DNA of 64,000 bases from Amycolatopsis nalaikhensis. Its GTDB lineage: Bacteria > Actinomycetota > Actinomycetes > Mycobacteriales > Pseudonocardiaceae. Under the pieces are notes generated by a model, which did no database searches, had not been told where the DNA came from, and saw only the letters and a list, made by a program, of their open reading frames with translations. The stretch lies in NCBI RefSeq assembly GCF_030264295.1, contig NZ_CP127173.1:4843501-4907500 (forward strand). The letters are read 5' to 3'. Made by a program: the position numbers and the translations under genes. Positions 16,241 to 25,155 of this stretch are shown in pieces (within the stretch, counting starts at the first letter, position 1; each line of letters opens with the position of its first letter).

Positions 16241-17542
16241 TCAGAGAAACAACGTCGGGATGGCGGGCTCGCCGTGCGAGAGCTTCAGGCCCTCCCACGG
16301 CAGGCTGACCAGGCCGCGACGCAGCAGTTGCCTGGCATCGTCGAGCGTAGGCAGATCCGCCTCCGCGCGGCCGCCCCGGATCAGCGGGATCTGCAGCGGC
16401 CGGTCGTTCGCCTCGGGCGACGGCGCGTCCCCGGCCGTGGTCCAGACGACCTCCTCGACCGCCGTGCCGGTGCCGCGGTGGCGCCGCAGCGCGGACTTGC
16501 GCCCGCCGCGGGACTCCTTGTGCGCACTGCGCTTGGCGACCGGCTTGCCGTCGACCTCGACCAGCTTGTAGACCATGCCGGCGGTCGGCGCGCCGGACCC
16601 GGTGACCACCGACGTCCCGACGCCGTACGCGTCCACCGGCTCCGCGCGCAGCGCCGCGATGGCGTGCTCGTCGAGGTCGCCGGACACGACGATCCGCGTG
16701 TCCTTGGCGCCGAGGGAGTCCAGCTGCTCGCGGGCGCGGCGGGCGAGCGGGCCGACGTCGCCGGAGTCGATCCGGATCGCGCCGAGCTCCGGCCCGGCGA
16801 CGCGGACGGCGGTCTCGATGCCCGCGGTGATGTCGTAGGTGTCGACCAGCAGCGTCGTGTCCGGGCCCATCTTCTCGACCTGGGCGCGGAAGGCGGCTTC
16901 TTCGCTGTCGTGCAGCAGCATGAAGGCGTGCGCGACCGTGCCGCGCGTCGGGATGCCGTAGCGGCGGCCGGCTTCGAGGTTCGACGTCGTCGCGAACCCG
17001 GCCAGGTAGGCGGCGCGCGCGGCCGCGACGGCGGCGTACTCGTGCGTGCGGCGCCCGCCCATCTCGATGATCGGGCGGCCGTGCGCGGCGCCGGACATCC
17101 GGGCCGCGGCGGACGCGATCGCGCTGTCGTGGTTGAGGATCGACAGCACCAGCGTCTCCAGCAGCACGCATTCGCCGAACGAGCCGGAGACGGTGAGGAT
17201 CGGCGAGCCCGGGAAGTACAGCTCGCCCTCGGGGTAGCCGTCGACGTCCCCCGAGAACTCGTAGTCGGCGAGCCAGGCCAGCGTCGCGTCGTCGACGACC
17301 GCGGTCGCTTCCAGCTGCGCCAGTTCGGCGTCGGTGAAGCGGAAGTCCGCGATCGCGTCGAGCACGCGGGCGGTGCCGGCGACGACGCCGTAGCGCCGCC
17401 CGTCCGGTAGTCGCCGGGCGAACACCTCGAACACGCAGGGCCGCGCGTGCGTCCCGTCGGCGAGCGCGCTGCCCAGCATGGTCAGCTCGTAGTGGTCGGT
17501 GAGCAGCGCAGTGCTGGCCGTGGCCGGCTCCGGTGAACCCAT
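16241..17542 (-). CDS. pncB: Nicotinate phosphoribosyltransferase
   Basis: A 433-residue enzyme joining nicotinic acid to PRPP to make nicotinate mononucleotide. It has TDHYELTMLGSAL at the N-terminus, the histidine region AHAFMLLH that is phosphorylated in related enzymes, LLVDTYDI and the PRPP-site segments IRIDSGDVGPLA and VSGDLDE. It matches the position of Rv1330c between dinG and clpS. It is transcribed divergently from clpS, the two starts lying 74 bp apart. Confidence 0.95.
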   Translation of the reverse strand: MGSPEPATASTALLTDHYELTMLGSALADGTHARPCVFEVFARRLPDGRRYGVVAGTARVLDAIADFRFTDAELAQLEATAVVDDATLAWLADYEFSGDVDGYPEGELYFPGSPILTVSGSFGECVLLETLVLSILNHDSAIASAAARMSGAAHGRPIIEMGGRRTHEYAAVAAARAAYLAGFATTSNLEAGRRYGIPTRGTVAHAFMLLHDSEEAAFRAQVEKMGPDTTLLVDTYDITAGIETAVRVAGPELGAIRIDSGDVGPLARRAREQLDSLGAKDTRIVVSGDLDEHAIAALRAEPVDAYGVGTSVVTGSGAPTAGMVYKLVEVDGKPVAKRSAHKESRGGRKSALRRHRGTGTAVEEVVWTTAGDAPSPEANDRPLQIPLIRGGRAEADLPTLDDARQLLRRGLVSLPWEGLKLSHGEPAIPTLFL

Positions 17543-17616
17543 GCGGTAAGCCTATTCACCCACATGGCCGGACCTGGCGCGGCGTACCCCGTGACCCCCG
17601 TGACACCATGGGGTGC

Positions 17617-17916
17617 ATGTCCACGCCTGTCGCATCCGAACAGACGCAGGTCGAACCGGTCGGGGCCGAGGTCGCCGAGTCGGACACCCCCTGGCGGACC
17701 GTGGTCTGGAACGACCCGGTGAACCTCATGTCGTACGTGACGTACGTCTTCCAGAAGCTGTTCGGCTACAGCCGTGACCACGCCACCAAGCTGATGCTTG
17801 ACGTGCACCACAAGGGCAAGGCGATCGTGTCGTCGGGGAGCAAGGAGAAGGTGGAGACGGACGTGGCGAAACTCCACGCGGCGGGCCTCTGGGCCACCAT
17901 GGAGCAGCCCTCGTGA
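17617..17916 (+). CDS. clpS: ATP-dependent Clp protease adaptor ClpS
   Basis: A 99-residue adaptor that delivers N-degron substrates to ClpAP/ClpCP. The core has VVWNDPVNLMSYVTYVFQKL, then the helix that binds the N-terminal domain of the unfoldase (HATKLMLDVHHKGKAIV). About 25 disordered residues precede it. The ATG at 17617 is preferred because upstream in-frame codons lie in the pncB promoter. It overlaps the DUF2017 gene by 4 bp. Confidence 0.95.
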   Translation: MSTPVASEQTQVEPVGAEVAESDTPWRTVVWNDPVNLMSYVTYVFQKLFGYSRDHATKLMLDVHHKGKAIVSSGSKEKVETDVAKLHAAGLWATMEQPS

Positions 17917-18470
17917 ACGGTTGGCGGCGCAAGGGCGCGGTGATCCACGCGGGGTTCGAGCAGCAGGAAGCGGCGGTGCTGCGCGGGCTGGTCAGCCAGC
18001 TCGAGGACATGCTCACCGCGCGTGCCGAGGAGGCGCCGCAGGACGAGCTCGCCGAGCTGACCGGCATCCGCACCGGCCCGACGGAGTCCCCCGACGACCC
18101 GGTGCTCTCGCGGCTGCTCCCGGACTTCCACAAGCTCGACCCGGACAACCCGACGCGCGAGGACCTCGACTCGGCCGCGGCGATGCGCTCGCTGCACGAG
18201 CCGGAGCTGCTCGAGATCAAGGTCGGCGTGGCCAAGACCGTGCTGGACACGCTGCCTCGCGACGGCGGCCACGTCCGGCTGACCGAGGAGCAGGCCGACG
18301 CCTGGCTGGGCGCGCTCAACGACGTCCGGCTGGCGCTGGGCACGGCCCTCGACGTCACCGAGGACATGCCCGACGAGCTGCCCGAGGACGACCCGCGGGC
18401 GCCGCACCTGGGCGTCTACCACTGGCTGACGTGGGTGCAGGAGACGCTGATCCAGGCGCTGACCGGATGA
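17913..18470 (+). CDS. DUF2017 family protein
   Basis: A 185-residue helical acidic protein, conserved next to clpS in actinobacteria (Rv1332 position). Features include an N-terminal W-R-R-K patch, a long helix with EQQEAAVLRGLVSQLEDML and a C-terminal YHWLTWVQETLIQAL. The GTG at 17913 overlaps the clpS stop. Its fixed place suggests a role linked to regulated proteolysis, but none is established. Confidence 0.88.
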   Translation: MNGWRRKGAVIHAGFEQQEAAVLRGLVSQLEDMLTARAEEAPQDELAELTGIRTGPTESPDDPVLSRLLPDFHKLDPDNPTREDLDSAAAMRSLHEPELLEIKVGVAKTVLDTLPRDGGHVRLTEEQADAWLGALNDVRLALGTALDVTEDMPDELPEDDPRAPHLGVYHWLTWVQETLIQALTG

Positions 18471-19447
18471 TCACCGACGTGCCAGGGGTGCTCGTGGGGC
18501 ACCACGAGCGGGTCGGCGACGGCTGGGCCACCGGGACGACGGTGGTCCTGGTCCCCGACGGCGCGGTCGGCGCGGTCGACCAGCGCGGCGGCGCGCCCGG
18601 CACGCGGGAGACGAACCTGCTGGAGCCGGAGAACCTGGTGCAGCGGGTCAACGCCGTGTGCCTGTCGGGCGGGTCGGCGTACGGGCTGGCCGCGGCCGAC
18701 GGCGTCATGCGGTGGCTTTCCGAGCGGAACCTGGGGTTTCCGGTGGGGACGCGGCCGCACGAGGTGGTGCCGATCGTGCCCGCGGCGGTGCTGTTCGACC
18801 TGCCGCGCAGCGACTGGGGCAACCGGCCTGACGCGTCGTTCGGCTACGCGGCGTGCGACGCGGCTTCGGGCTCCTTCGCGTTGGGCACGGTCGGGGCGGG
18901 TGCCGGTGCGGCCGTGGGGTCGCTGAAGGGCGGGATCGGTTCCGCGAGCGAGGTCGTCGGCGAGTACACGGTCGGGGCGATCGCGGCGGTCAACGCGGCC
19001 GGGGAGGCCGTGGACCTGACGACCGGCCGGGCGTACGCGGCCGACCACGGCGACTTCGGCGTTTCGTGGCCTTCGCGGGCGGCTGAGCTGCCTTCGCGGC
19101 GGACGGATCTCAACACGACGATCGGCGTGGTGGCGGTGGACGCGGCGCTGTCGAAGGCCGAGGCGCGGCGGCTCGCGGTCGCGGCGCAGGACGGCTTGGC
19201 GCGGGCGGTGCGCCCGGCCCACACGATGTTCGACGGCGACACGGTGTTCGCGCTGGCCACGGGCGCGCGCGAACTGCCGGAGGCGAGCGGCCCGTTCGGC
19301 GCGGCGGCCCGCCCGGCGGCCCTGGACGCGCTGTGTTCGGCGGCGGCGCGGGTGTTCGCGCGGGCGATGGTGCACGGGCTTTTGGCGGCGACCACCGCCG
19401 GCGGGGTGCCCGCCTACCGGGACGTGTGGCCGGAGGCGTTCGAGTAA
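18467..19447 (+). CDS. P1 family peptidase (DmpA/NylC-like Ntn hydrolase)
   Basis: A 326-residue self-processing hydrolase of the P1/DmpA family. The conserved beginning ITDVPGVLVGHHE, the glycine-rich CLSGGSAYGLAA and the cleavage site region in DLNTTIGVVAVDAALS are visible; in homologues cleavage before the Thr frees the N-terminal nucleophile. It acts as an aminopeptidase or cyclic-amide hydrolase. It takes the position of Rv1333 and overlaps DUF2017 by 4 bp at ATGA. Confidence 0.9.
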   Translation: MITDVPGVLVGHHERVGDGWATGTTVVLVPDGAVGAVDQRGGAPGTRETNLLEPENLVQRVNAVCLSGGSAYGLAAADGVMRWLSERNLGFPVGTRPHEVVPIVPAAVLFDLPRSDWGNRPDASFGYAACDAASGSFALGTVGAGAGAAVGSLKGGIGSASEVVGEYTVGAIAAVNAAGEAVDLTTGRAYAADHGDFGVSWPSRAAELPSRRTDLNTTIGVVAVDAALSKAEARRLAVAAQDGLARAVRPAHTMFDGDTVFALATGARELPEASGPFGAAARPAALDALCSAAARVFARAMVHGLLAATTAGGVPAYRDVWPEAFE

Positions 19448-19526
19448 CGGCCGCGTGCCGGGGCTGAGCCGCTGAAGGCCTGGTGAGCGCAATATCTCAT
19501 CATCTGGACTCGGTCTGTCCACCACC

Positions 19527-19532
19527 TAAGAT
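19527..19532 (+). promoter_or_regulatory. Candidate -10 element for a leaderless mec transcript
   Basis: TAAGAT lies six bases before the GTG start of mec, so transcription would begin at or next to the start codon. No Shine-Dalgarno sequence is present. Similar TANNNT words occur 6-7 bases before three other GTG starts downstream. This fits leaderless mRNAs known from actinobacteria. Confidence 0.45.
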
Positions 19533-19538
19533 GTCGGT

Positions 19539-19946
19539 GTGCTCCGGATCCGCCGTGAACTCGTCGACGAGATCGTCGCCCACGCCCGTCGTGACCACCC
19601 CGACGAGGCCTGTGGCGTGATCGCCGGGCCCGAAGGGTCCGACACGCCCGAGCGGTTCATCCCCATGCTCAACGCCGCGCGGTCGCCGACGTTCTACGAA
19701 TTCGACTCCGGCGACCTGCTCAAGCTCTACCGCGAGATGGACGCCAACGACGAGGTGCCCGTGGTGATCTACCACTCGCACACCGCGACCGAGGCCTACC
19801 CGTCGCGGACCGACGCGAACATCGCGGCCGAGCCCGACGCGCACTACGTGCTCGTCTCCACCCGCGACCCCGAAGTGCACGAGTTCCGGTCGTACCGGAT
19901 CGTGGACGCCGAGATCACCGAGGAGCCGGTCGAGATCGTCGACTGA
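19539..19946 (+). CDS. mec: CysO-cysteine peptidase Mec (JAMM metalloprotease)
   Basis: A 135-residue JAMM/MPN+ peptidase. The zinc motif is complete: Glu23 in PDEACGV, His79 and His81 in IYHSHTATEAYPSRTD and Asp92. It removes cysteine from the C-terminus of the sulfur carrier CysO. It is followed by cysO and cysM, the same trio as Rv1334-Rv1336. The GTG at 19539 gives the usual N-terminus. Confidence 0.94.
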   Translation: MLRIRRELVDEIVAHARRDHPDEACGVIAGPEGSDTPERFIPMLNAARSPTFYEFDSGDLLKLYREMDANDEVPVVIYHSHTATEAYPSRTDANIAAEPDAHYVLVSTRDPEVHEFRSYRIVDAEITEEPVEIVD

Positions 19947-20015
19947 GTCACCCTCGGAATAAACCGCCGCGCCACCGGCGTCTGCGTGTAAGAACCCACC
20001 GGAGGTAAAGAACCC

Positions 20016-20288
20016 ATGGCCGTGACCGTCTCCATCCCGACGATCCTGCGCACCCACACCGGCGGCGAGAAGTCCGTCGAGGCGAAGGGCACGACCGTGC
20101 TCGAGGTCATCGACGACGTCGAGTCCCGGCACGCCGGCCTCAAGGCGCGCCTGGTCAAGGAGGAGAAGCTGCACCGCTTCATCAACGTCTACGTCAACGA
20201 CGAGGACGTGCGCTTCGCCGGCGGGCTCGAGGCCGAGGTCAAGGACGGCGACACCCTGACCATCCTCCCCGCCGTGGCCGGTGGCTGA
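20016..20288 (+). CDS. cysO: Sulfur carrier protein CysO (ubiquitin-like, ThiS/MoaD fold)
   Basis: A 90-residue beta-grasp protein ending in Gly-Gly, the site of thiocarboxylation. Internal features are VLEVIDDVESRHAGLKARL and the final DGDTLTILPAVAGG. As a thiocarboxylate it donates sulfur to O-phosphoserine on CysM. The start ATG 20016 follows a GGAGG site with 8-9 bases spacing. SerB upstream in the window consumes the same phosphoserine pool. Confidence 0.95.
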   Translation: MAVTVSIPTILRTHTGGEKSVEAKGTTVLEVIDDVESRHAGLKARLVKEEKLHRFINVYVNDEDVRFAGGLEAEVKDGDTLTILPAVAGG

Positions 20289-20291
20289 TCG

Positions 20292-21242
20292 ATGGCTCGC
20301 TTCGAGTCCCTGCTCGACGCGCTCGGCGGCACACCCCTGGTCGGGCTGCCCCGGCTCTCGCCGACGCACGACGTGCGCCTCTGGGCGAAGCTGGAGGACC
20401 GCAACCCGACCGGCTCGATCAAGGACCGGCCCGCGCTGGCCATGATCGAAGCCGCCGAGCGTGAAGGCAAGCTCCGGCGCGGCTCCACGATCCTGGAGCC
20501 GACCTCGGGCAACACCGGCATCTCGCTGGCCATGGCCGCCAAGCTCAAGGGCTACGGGCTGGTCTGCGTCATGCCTGAGAACACCTCGACCGAGCGCAAG
20601 CAGCTGCTGCAGGCCTACGGCGCGCGGATCGTCTTCTCCCCGGCCGCGGGCGGCTCGAACGAGGCCGTCCGGCGGGCGAAGGAGCTGGCCGAGGCGAACC
20701 CGGACTGGGTGATGCTCTACCAGTACGGCAACCCGGCCAACGCCGACGCGCACTACCGCGGCACCGGGCCCGAGCTGCTCAAGGACCTGCCGACGCTGAC
20801 GCACTTCGTCGGCGGCCTCGGCACCACCGGCACGCTGGTCGGCGTCGGGCGCTACCTGCACGAGGCGAAGCCGGACGTCCAGATCATCGCGGCCGAGCCG
20901 CGCTACGGCGAGCTGGTGTACGGCCTGCGCAACCTCGACGAGGGGTTCGTGCCGGAGCTGTACGACCCTTCGGTGCTCAACGGCCGGTACTCGGTGGGCG
21001 CGTACGACGCCCTGCGCCGCACGCGTGAGCTGCTGGAGCACGAAGGCATCTTCGCGGGCATCTCGACGGGCGCGGTGCTGCACGCGGCGCTGGCGGTGGC
21101 CGAGAAGGCCGCGGCTCGCGGCGAGAGGGCCGACGTCGCCTTCGTCGTCGCCGATGCCGGGTGGAAGTACCTCTCGACCGGCGCGTACGCGGGCTCGCTC
21201 GACGAAGCGGCCGAGCGGCTCGACGGCCAGCTCTGGGCCTGA
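20292..21242 (+). CDS. cysM: O-phosphoserine sulfhydrylase CysM
   Basis: A 316-residue fold-type II PLP enzyme. The PLP lysine is in NPTGSIKDRPAL, the substrate loop is TSGNTGIS and the phosphate-binding loop is GGLGTTGTLVG. Placement three bases after cysO, and the mec neighbour, indicate the M. tuberculosis CysM type that uses O-phosphoserine and CysO thiocarboxylate, not O-acetylserine and free sulfide. This route resists oxidative conditions. Length agrees with the family (about 320). Confidence 0.95.
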   Translation: MARFESLLDALGGTPLVGLPRLSPTHDVRLWAKLEDRNPTGSIKDRPALAMIEAAEREGKLRRGSTILEPTSGNTGISLAMAAKLKGYGLVCVMPENTSTERKQLLQAYGARIVFSPAAGGSNEAVRRAKELAEANPDWVMLYQYGNPANADAHYRGTGPELLKDLPTLTHFVGGLGTTGTLVGVGRYLHEAKPDVQIIAAEPRYGELVYGLRNLDEGFVPELYDPSVLNGRYSVGAYDALRRTRELLEHEGIFAGISTGAVLHAALAVAEKAAARGERADVAFVVADAGWKYLSTGAYAGSLDEAAERLDGQLWA

Positions 21243-21243
21243 G

Positions 21244-22083
21244 CTACTCCGCCTTCCACAGCTCGGGCAGGGCGAGGTCGACGCCGTCGGCCTCGGCCAG
21301 CCGCTCGAAGGTGGCCATCGTCGCGCCCAGGTCGTCGAACACCTTCGGCAGCAGCTTCAGCGGCTTGCTCAGCGGCCGCCAGAAGGCGTCCCAGTGGATC
21401 GGGCGGACTTTGCGCGGTCCGAGGGCGCCGACGGTCTCCCGCCAGTACCGCTCCCGCCATTCTTCGGTCTGCTTCCCGGCCGCTCCGGCGCCGAGGTAGA
21501 CGACGTCCGCGGAGTAGCCCTCGAGCGCTCCGGGCACGAAGTTCGCCGACGCGTGCACCACGACGTTGCCCGCCGGGTGCGCGATGTGGAATGAGTAGCA
21601 CTGCCCGGTCTTGAACGCCTTCGCGCTGGCCGGAGGCCGTACGGGTTTGGTGATTTCGCCCGGGACCCGGTCGCCGTGGCTGTGCCGTGCGTCGACCGGC
21701 GTGACGGTGAAAGAGCCGAACTCCACGGGCTTGCCGGGCACCGGCTCCTCGAACGGTTCGGCGGCCAGGCCGTAGCCCTCCTGGATCTTCCGGGTCGAGG
21801 GCGAGCCGCTCAGCGTGGCGCCGGTCAGGTTCGCGACGACCGGGGCGTCGAGGGCGTGGTCGACGTGCGAGTGCGACACCAGGACGGCGTCGAGTTCGCG
21901 GACGCCCAGGCGGCGGACGGCGTCGTCGATCCGGCCGCGGTCCGGGGCCACCCGCGTCGCCAGCTTCAGCGGGGACGGCCGCGAGAAGAAGCCGTCGACC
22001 AGGACGGCCGAGGTGCCGTCGGAGACCAGGACGTTCGACACCCCGGCGAACGCCGTGCGCAGTTCGGGCATGCTGAACATCAT
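21244..22083 (-). CDS. MBL-fold metallo-hydrolase
   Basis: A 279-residue metallo-beta-lactamase-fold protein. The metal motif VSHSHVDHALDAP is present and further histidines occur in DARHSHGD and PIHWDAF. It resembles UlaG/RomA-type hydrolases and has no lactamase-specific features. The ATG 22083 overlaps the divergent racemase start; ATG 22071 is also possible. The gene is one of three not found between cysM and the rhomboid gene in mycobacteria. Confidence 0.8.
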   Translation of the reverse strand: MMFSMPELRTAFAGVSNVLVSDGTSAVLVDGFFSRPSPLKLATRVAPDRGRIDDAVRRLGVRELDAVLVSHSHVDHALDAPVVANLTGATLSGSPSTRKIQEGYGLAAEPFEEPVPGKPVEFGSFTVTPVDARHSHGDRVPGEITKPVRPPASAKAFKTGQCYSFHIAHPAGNVVVHASANFVPGALEGYSADVVYLGAGAAGKQTEEWRERYWRETVGALGPRKVRPIHWDAFWRPLSKPLKLLPKVFDDLGATMATFERLAEADGVDLALPELWKAE

Positions 22084-22798
22084 GAAGGTGATCGGGCTGC
22101 TGGGCGGGATGAGCTGGGAATCTTCGATCGAGTACTACCGGCTCGTCAACGAACGGGTGAAAGCCCGGCTCGGCGGGTTCCACTCCGCGCACACGGTGCT
22201 CTATTCGGTCGACTTCGCCGAGATCGAGCGCATGCAGGCCGACGGCGCCTGGGCCGACGCCGGTGCCGAGCTGAACCGCGCCGCGAAAGCGCTTGAAGCC
22301 GCGGGCGCGGACTTCGTGGTGCTCTGCACCAACACGATGCACAAGGTCGCGGATCGGCTCGAGGACGGCCTCGGCATCCCGCTGCTGCACCTCGGCGACG
22401 CCACCGCTTCGGCGATCAAGGCCGCCGGGATCCGTCGGGTCGGCCTGCTGGGCACGGGGTTCACGATGGGACAGCCGTTCTACCGCGATCGGCTCGCCGC
22501 GCACGGCCTCGACGTGCTCGTGCCGGGCGAGGAGGACCGCGACCTGGTGCACCGGGTGATCTACGACGAGCTGGTGCTCGGCGTGGTGAAGCCCGAGTCG
22601 CGCGAGGCGTACCGCGGCGTGATCGCGCGGCTGGTCGAGGCGGGCGCCGAGGGCGTGATCTACGGGTGCACCGAGATCGAGCTGCTGGTCGGCCCGGAGG
22701 ACAGCCCGGTGCCGACGTTCCCGACGACAAGCCTGCACGCCGACGCGGCGGTGGACTACGCGCTCGGCACCACCTCGCTGCCGGTGCCGCCGACGTGA
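22082..22798 (+). CDS. Aspartate/glutamate racemase family protein
   Basis: A 238-residue PLP-independent racemase. It starts IGLLGGMSWESSIEYY, and has the two catalytic cysteines Cys82 (VLCTNTMHK) and Cys196 (YGCTEIELL), so it should be active. The start sequence is typical of aspartate racemases; broad-specificity activity is possible. A glutamate racemase (murI) is only 1.5 kb downstream, so this one is likely not for peptidoglycan D-Glu. Its 3' end overlaps the convergent NAT gene by 43 bp. Confidence 0.88.
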   Translation: MKVIGLLGGMSWESSIEYYRLVNERVKARLGGFHSAHTVLYSVDFAEIERMQADGAWADAGAELNRAAKALEAAGADFVVLCTNTMHKVADRLEDGLGIPLLHLGDATASAIKAAGIRRVGLLGTGFTMGQPFYRDRLAAHGLDVLVPGEEDRDLVHRVIYDELVLGVVKPESREAYRGVIARLVEAGAEGVIYGCTEIELLVGPEDSPVPTFPTTSLHADAAVDYALGTTSLPVPPT

Positions 22799-23595
22799 GC
22801 TTCGTGCTGCGCCACGACCTGCCGCCAGAGTCGCTCGCGCTCCTCGGCGGTGAACAGGCCGGGCGTGATGCCGAAGACGTCCGCCGCGGCCGACCACCAG
22901 TCGGTGGGTGACTCGACGAGCTCCTTGTCTCCGTGGCGGTTCAGGGTGAGCGCCCGCAGGGTGTCGACGCCCCGCGCGTCCCGCCGCTGGATCACGCAGA
23001 CCCGCACGAACCCGGACTCCGGCGAAGTCGACAGCCACGCGTGCTTCTCGGCGAAGTCGGCCATCTCCGCCGGGCCGGGGGCGAAGTCGAAGCCGACGAA
23101 GCTGCCCGACGGGTCGTGGTCGAACCGCCAGCCGCCCGGCGCGACCTCCGACGGCCGCAGCCGGTAGGTGTGCGAGCCTTGCACGTAGGTGCCTTCCCGG
23201 AGGGGCAGCGGTTCGTGGAAGCCATCACCCAGACCCACGTCGACCAGCCAGGTCCCCGACGGCAGGCGGACCGTGAGGGCCAGGTGGTTGCGGTCGATGT
23301 TCGGCTTGTCGGCCGCGCTGCCCTGCACCCCGCCCAGGTGGCGCGTCACCCGGTAGCCGAGCTCGCGCAACAGCGCCGAGAACGCGCCGTTCAGGTGGTA
23401 GCAGTAGCCGCCGCGGCCGCGCAGGATCCGCGCCAGCGACGCCGACGGCTCCAGCGGGGTCGGCCGCCCCAGCTGGATCTCCAGTGCCTCGTACGGCACG
23501 CGTTCGACGTGGGCCGCGTGCAGCCGCCGCAGTGCGGCCGCGCTCGGCGGCTCCGCTTCCAGCCCCAGCCGGGTCAGGTACCCCGTGACATCCAT
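22756..23595 (-). CDS. nat: Arylamine N-acetyltransferase
   Basis: A 279-residue NAT. The catalytic triad is Cys65 (RGRGGYCYHLN), His104 (DRNHLALTV) and Asp119 (WLVDVGLGDG), with usual spacing. It would transfer acetyl from acetyl-CoA to arylamines or hydrazines; relatives close amide bonds in ansamycin biosynthesis, but no polyketide genes are nearby. The ATG at 23595 fits the conserved N-terminus. Confidence 0.92.
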   Translation of the reverse strand: MDVTGYLTRLGLEAEPPSAAALRRLHAAHVERVPYEALEIQLGRPTPLEPSASLARILRGRGGYCYHLNGAFSALLRELGYRVTRHLGGVQGSAADKPNIDRNHLALTVRLPSGTWLVDVGLGDGFHEPLPLREGTYVQGSHTYRLRPSEVAPGGWRFDHDPSGSFVGFDFAPGPAEMADFAEKHAWLSTSPESGFVRVCVIQRRDARGVDTLRALTLNRHGDKELVESPTDWWSAAADVFGITPGLFTAEERERLWRQVVAQHEAHVGGTGSEVVPSA

Positions 23596-23687
23596 GCCGC
23601 CACGCTAGCGGCGGGCACCGACAAAAAGCCCGGATCAGGGATTTCACCCGAGGCGGGACCGCCGGAACGCGACGTAGCCTCGAAAAC

Positions 23688-24323
23688 GTGAGCACTCTGC
23701 CCGTGAACCCGGCCCCGGAAACCGACGCCGCCAAGCGCGTGCTGCCGCCGAAACCGAAGGCGGCCGCGCTCGTCGCGCTTTCGTTCACCCTGCTGCTGTA
23801 CCTGGTCGAGCTGGCGGACGTGATCCTGCCCGGCGACCTCGACCAGGGTGGCATCCAGTCGCGGGCGCTGTCCGGTCTCGACGGCGTGCTGTTCGCGCCG
23901 GTGCTGCACGCCGGCTGGTCGCACCTGTTCGCCAACACGCTGCCCGTGCTCGTGTTCTCCTTCCTCGCGATGGCTGCCGGGATCGGCCGGTTCGCGCTGG
24001 TCACGGCCATCATCTGGGTGGTTTCGGGGCTGGGCGTGTGGCTGGTGGGGCCGTCGGACGCGGTGACCGTCGGCGCGTCCGGACTGGCCTTCGGCTGGCT
24101 CGCCTACCTGCTGGTCCGCGGCATCTTCAACCGCGCGGCCGGCCAGATCGCGCTCGCCGTCGTCCTGCTCGGCGTGTGGAGCGGGATGCTCGCCGGCCTG
24201 CTGCCCGGCAACCCGGGCGTCTCCTGGCAGGGGCACCTGTTCGGCGCGCTGGCCGGGGTGCTCGCGGCCTGGCTGACCACCCGCCGGTCCGGCAAAGCCG
24301 CGCCGGGTAACCTCGAAGGGTGA
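23688..24323 (+). CDS. Rhomboid family intramembrane serine protease
   Basis: A 211-residue membrane protein with six predicted helices. The conserved HLFANTLPVLVF, the catalytic Ser in TVGASGLAFGW and the His in WQGHLFGALAG are present. It corresponds to Rv1337. Substrate unknown. The GTG at 23688 lies seven bases after a -10-like TAGCCT, suggesting a leaderless transcript. The stop overlaps the murI start by 4 bp. Confidence 0.88.
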   Translation: MSTLPVNPAPETDAAKRVLPPKPKAAALVALSFTLLLYLVELADVILPGDLDQGGIQSRALSGLDGVLFAPVLHAGWSHLFANTLPVLVFSFLAMAAGIGRFALVTAIIWVVSGLGVWLVGPSDAVTVGASGLAFGWLAYLLVRGIFNRAAGQIALAVVLLGVWSGMLAGLLPGNPGVSWQGHLFGALAGVLAAWLTTRRSGKAAPGNLEG

Positions 24324-25126
24324 CTTCTGCGCCCGCTGATGCCCCGATCGGCGTGTTCGATTCCGGCGTCGGCGGGCTGACGGTAGCGAGGGCGATCCTC
24401 GAGCAGCTGCCCGCCGAACAGCTCCGCTACGTCGGCGACACGGCGCACAACCCGTACGGCCCGCTCCCGATCGCCACGGCCCGCAGCTACGCGCTGGCGG
24501 CGCTCGACGAGCTCGTCGAAAGCGGCGTGAAAGCGCTGGTCATCGCATGCAACACGGCGTCCGCGGCCTGCCTGCGCGACGCGCGCGAGCGCTACGACGT
24601 CCCGGTGATCGAGGTCGTCCTGCCCGCCGCGCGCCGCGCCGTCGTCGCCACGCACACCGGGCGAGTCGGCGTGATCGGCACCGAGGGCACGGTGCGGTCG
24701 CGGGCCTACGAGGACGCGTTCGCCGCGGCGCCCGACATCACGCTCACCAGCGTGGCCTGCCCGCGGTTCGTGGACTTCGTCGAGCGCGGCATCACGACCG
24801 GGCGGCAGGTGCTGGGGCTCGCGCAGGGCTACCTCCAGCCGCTGCTCGACGCCGAGGTCGACACGCTGGTGCTGGGTTGCACGCACTACCCGCTCCTGCA
24901 GGGCGTGCTGCAGATCGTGATGGGCCAGGAGGTCACGCTGGTCAGCAGCGCGGAGGAGACCGCGAAGGACCTGGTGAGGGTGCTCACCGAGGGCGACCTG
25001 CTGGCGGTCAGGGAGACGCCGCCGCGCCACGAGTTCCTCGCCACGGGCTCGGCCGAGCCCTTCACCCGGCTCGCCCAGCGGTTCATGGGGTTCGCTCCGG
25101 GTGTCCTCGCTCCCACCACCGCGTGA
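24320..25126 (+). CDS. murI: Glutamate racemase
   Basis: A 268-residue cytoplasmic racemase that makes D-glutamate for peptidoglycan. It has GVFDSGVGGLTVAR at the start, and the two catalytic cysteines in VIACNTASA and VLGCTHYPLLQ. The GTG at 24320 overlaps the rhomboid stop. Neighbours match Rv1337-Rv1339. Confidence 0.96.
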   Translation: MTSAPADAPIGVFDSGVGGLTVARAILEQLPAEQLRYVGDTAHNPYGPLPIATARSYALAALDELVESGVKALVIACNTASAACLRDARERYDVPVIEVVLPAARRAVVATHTGRVGVIGTEGTVRSRAYEDAFAAAPDITLTSVACPRFVDFVERGITTGRQVLGLAQGYLQPLLDAEVDTLVLGCTHYPLLQGVLQIVMGQEVTLVSSAEETAKDLVRVLTEGDLLAVRETPPRHEFLATGSAEPFTRLAQRFMGFAPGVLAPTTA

Positions 25127-25155
25127 TCAGGCCGCCCGGCGCTTAGGGTGTCGTC

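Noticed and set aside
21244..22083. Beta-lactamase resistance gene
   Set aside because: The MBL metal motif alone is not enough; the sequence resembles UlaG-like hydrolases and lacks a signal peptide.
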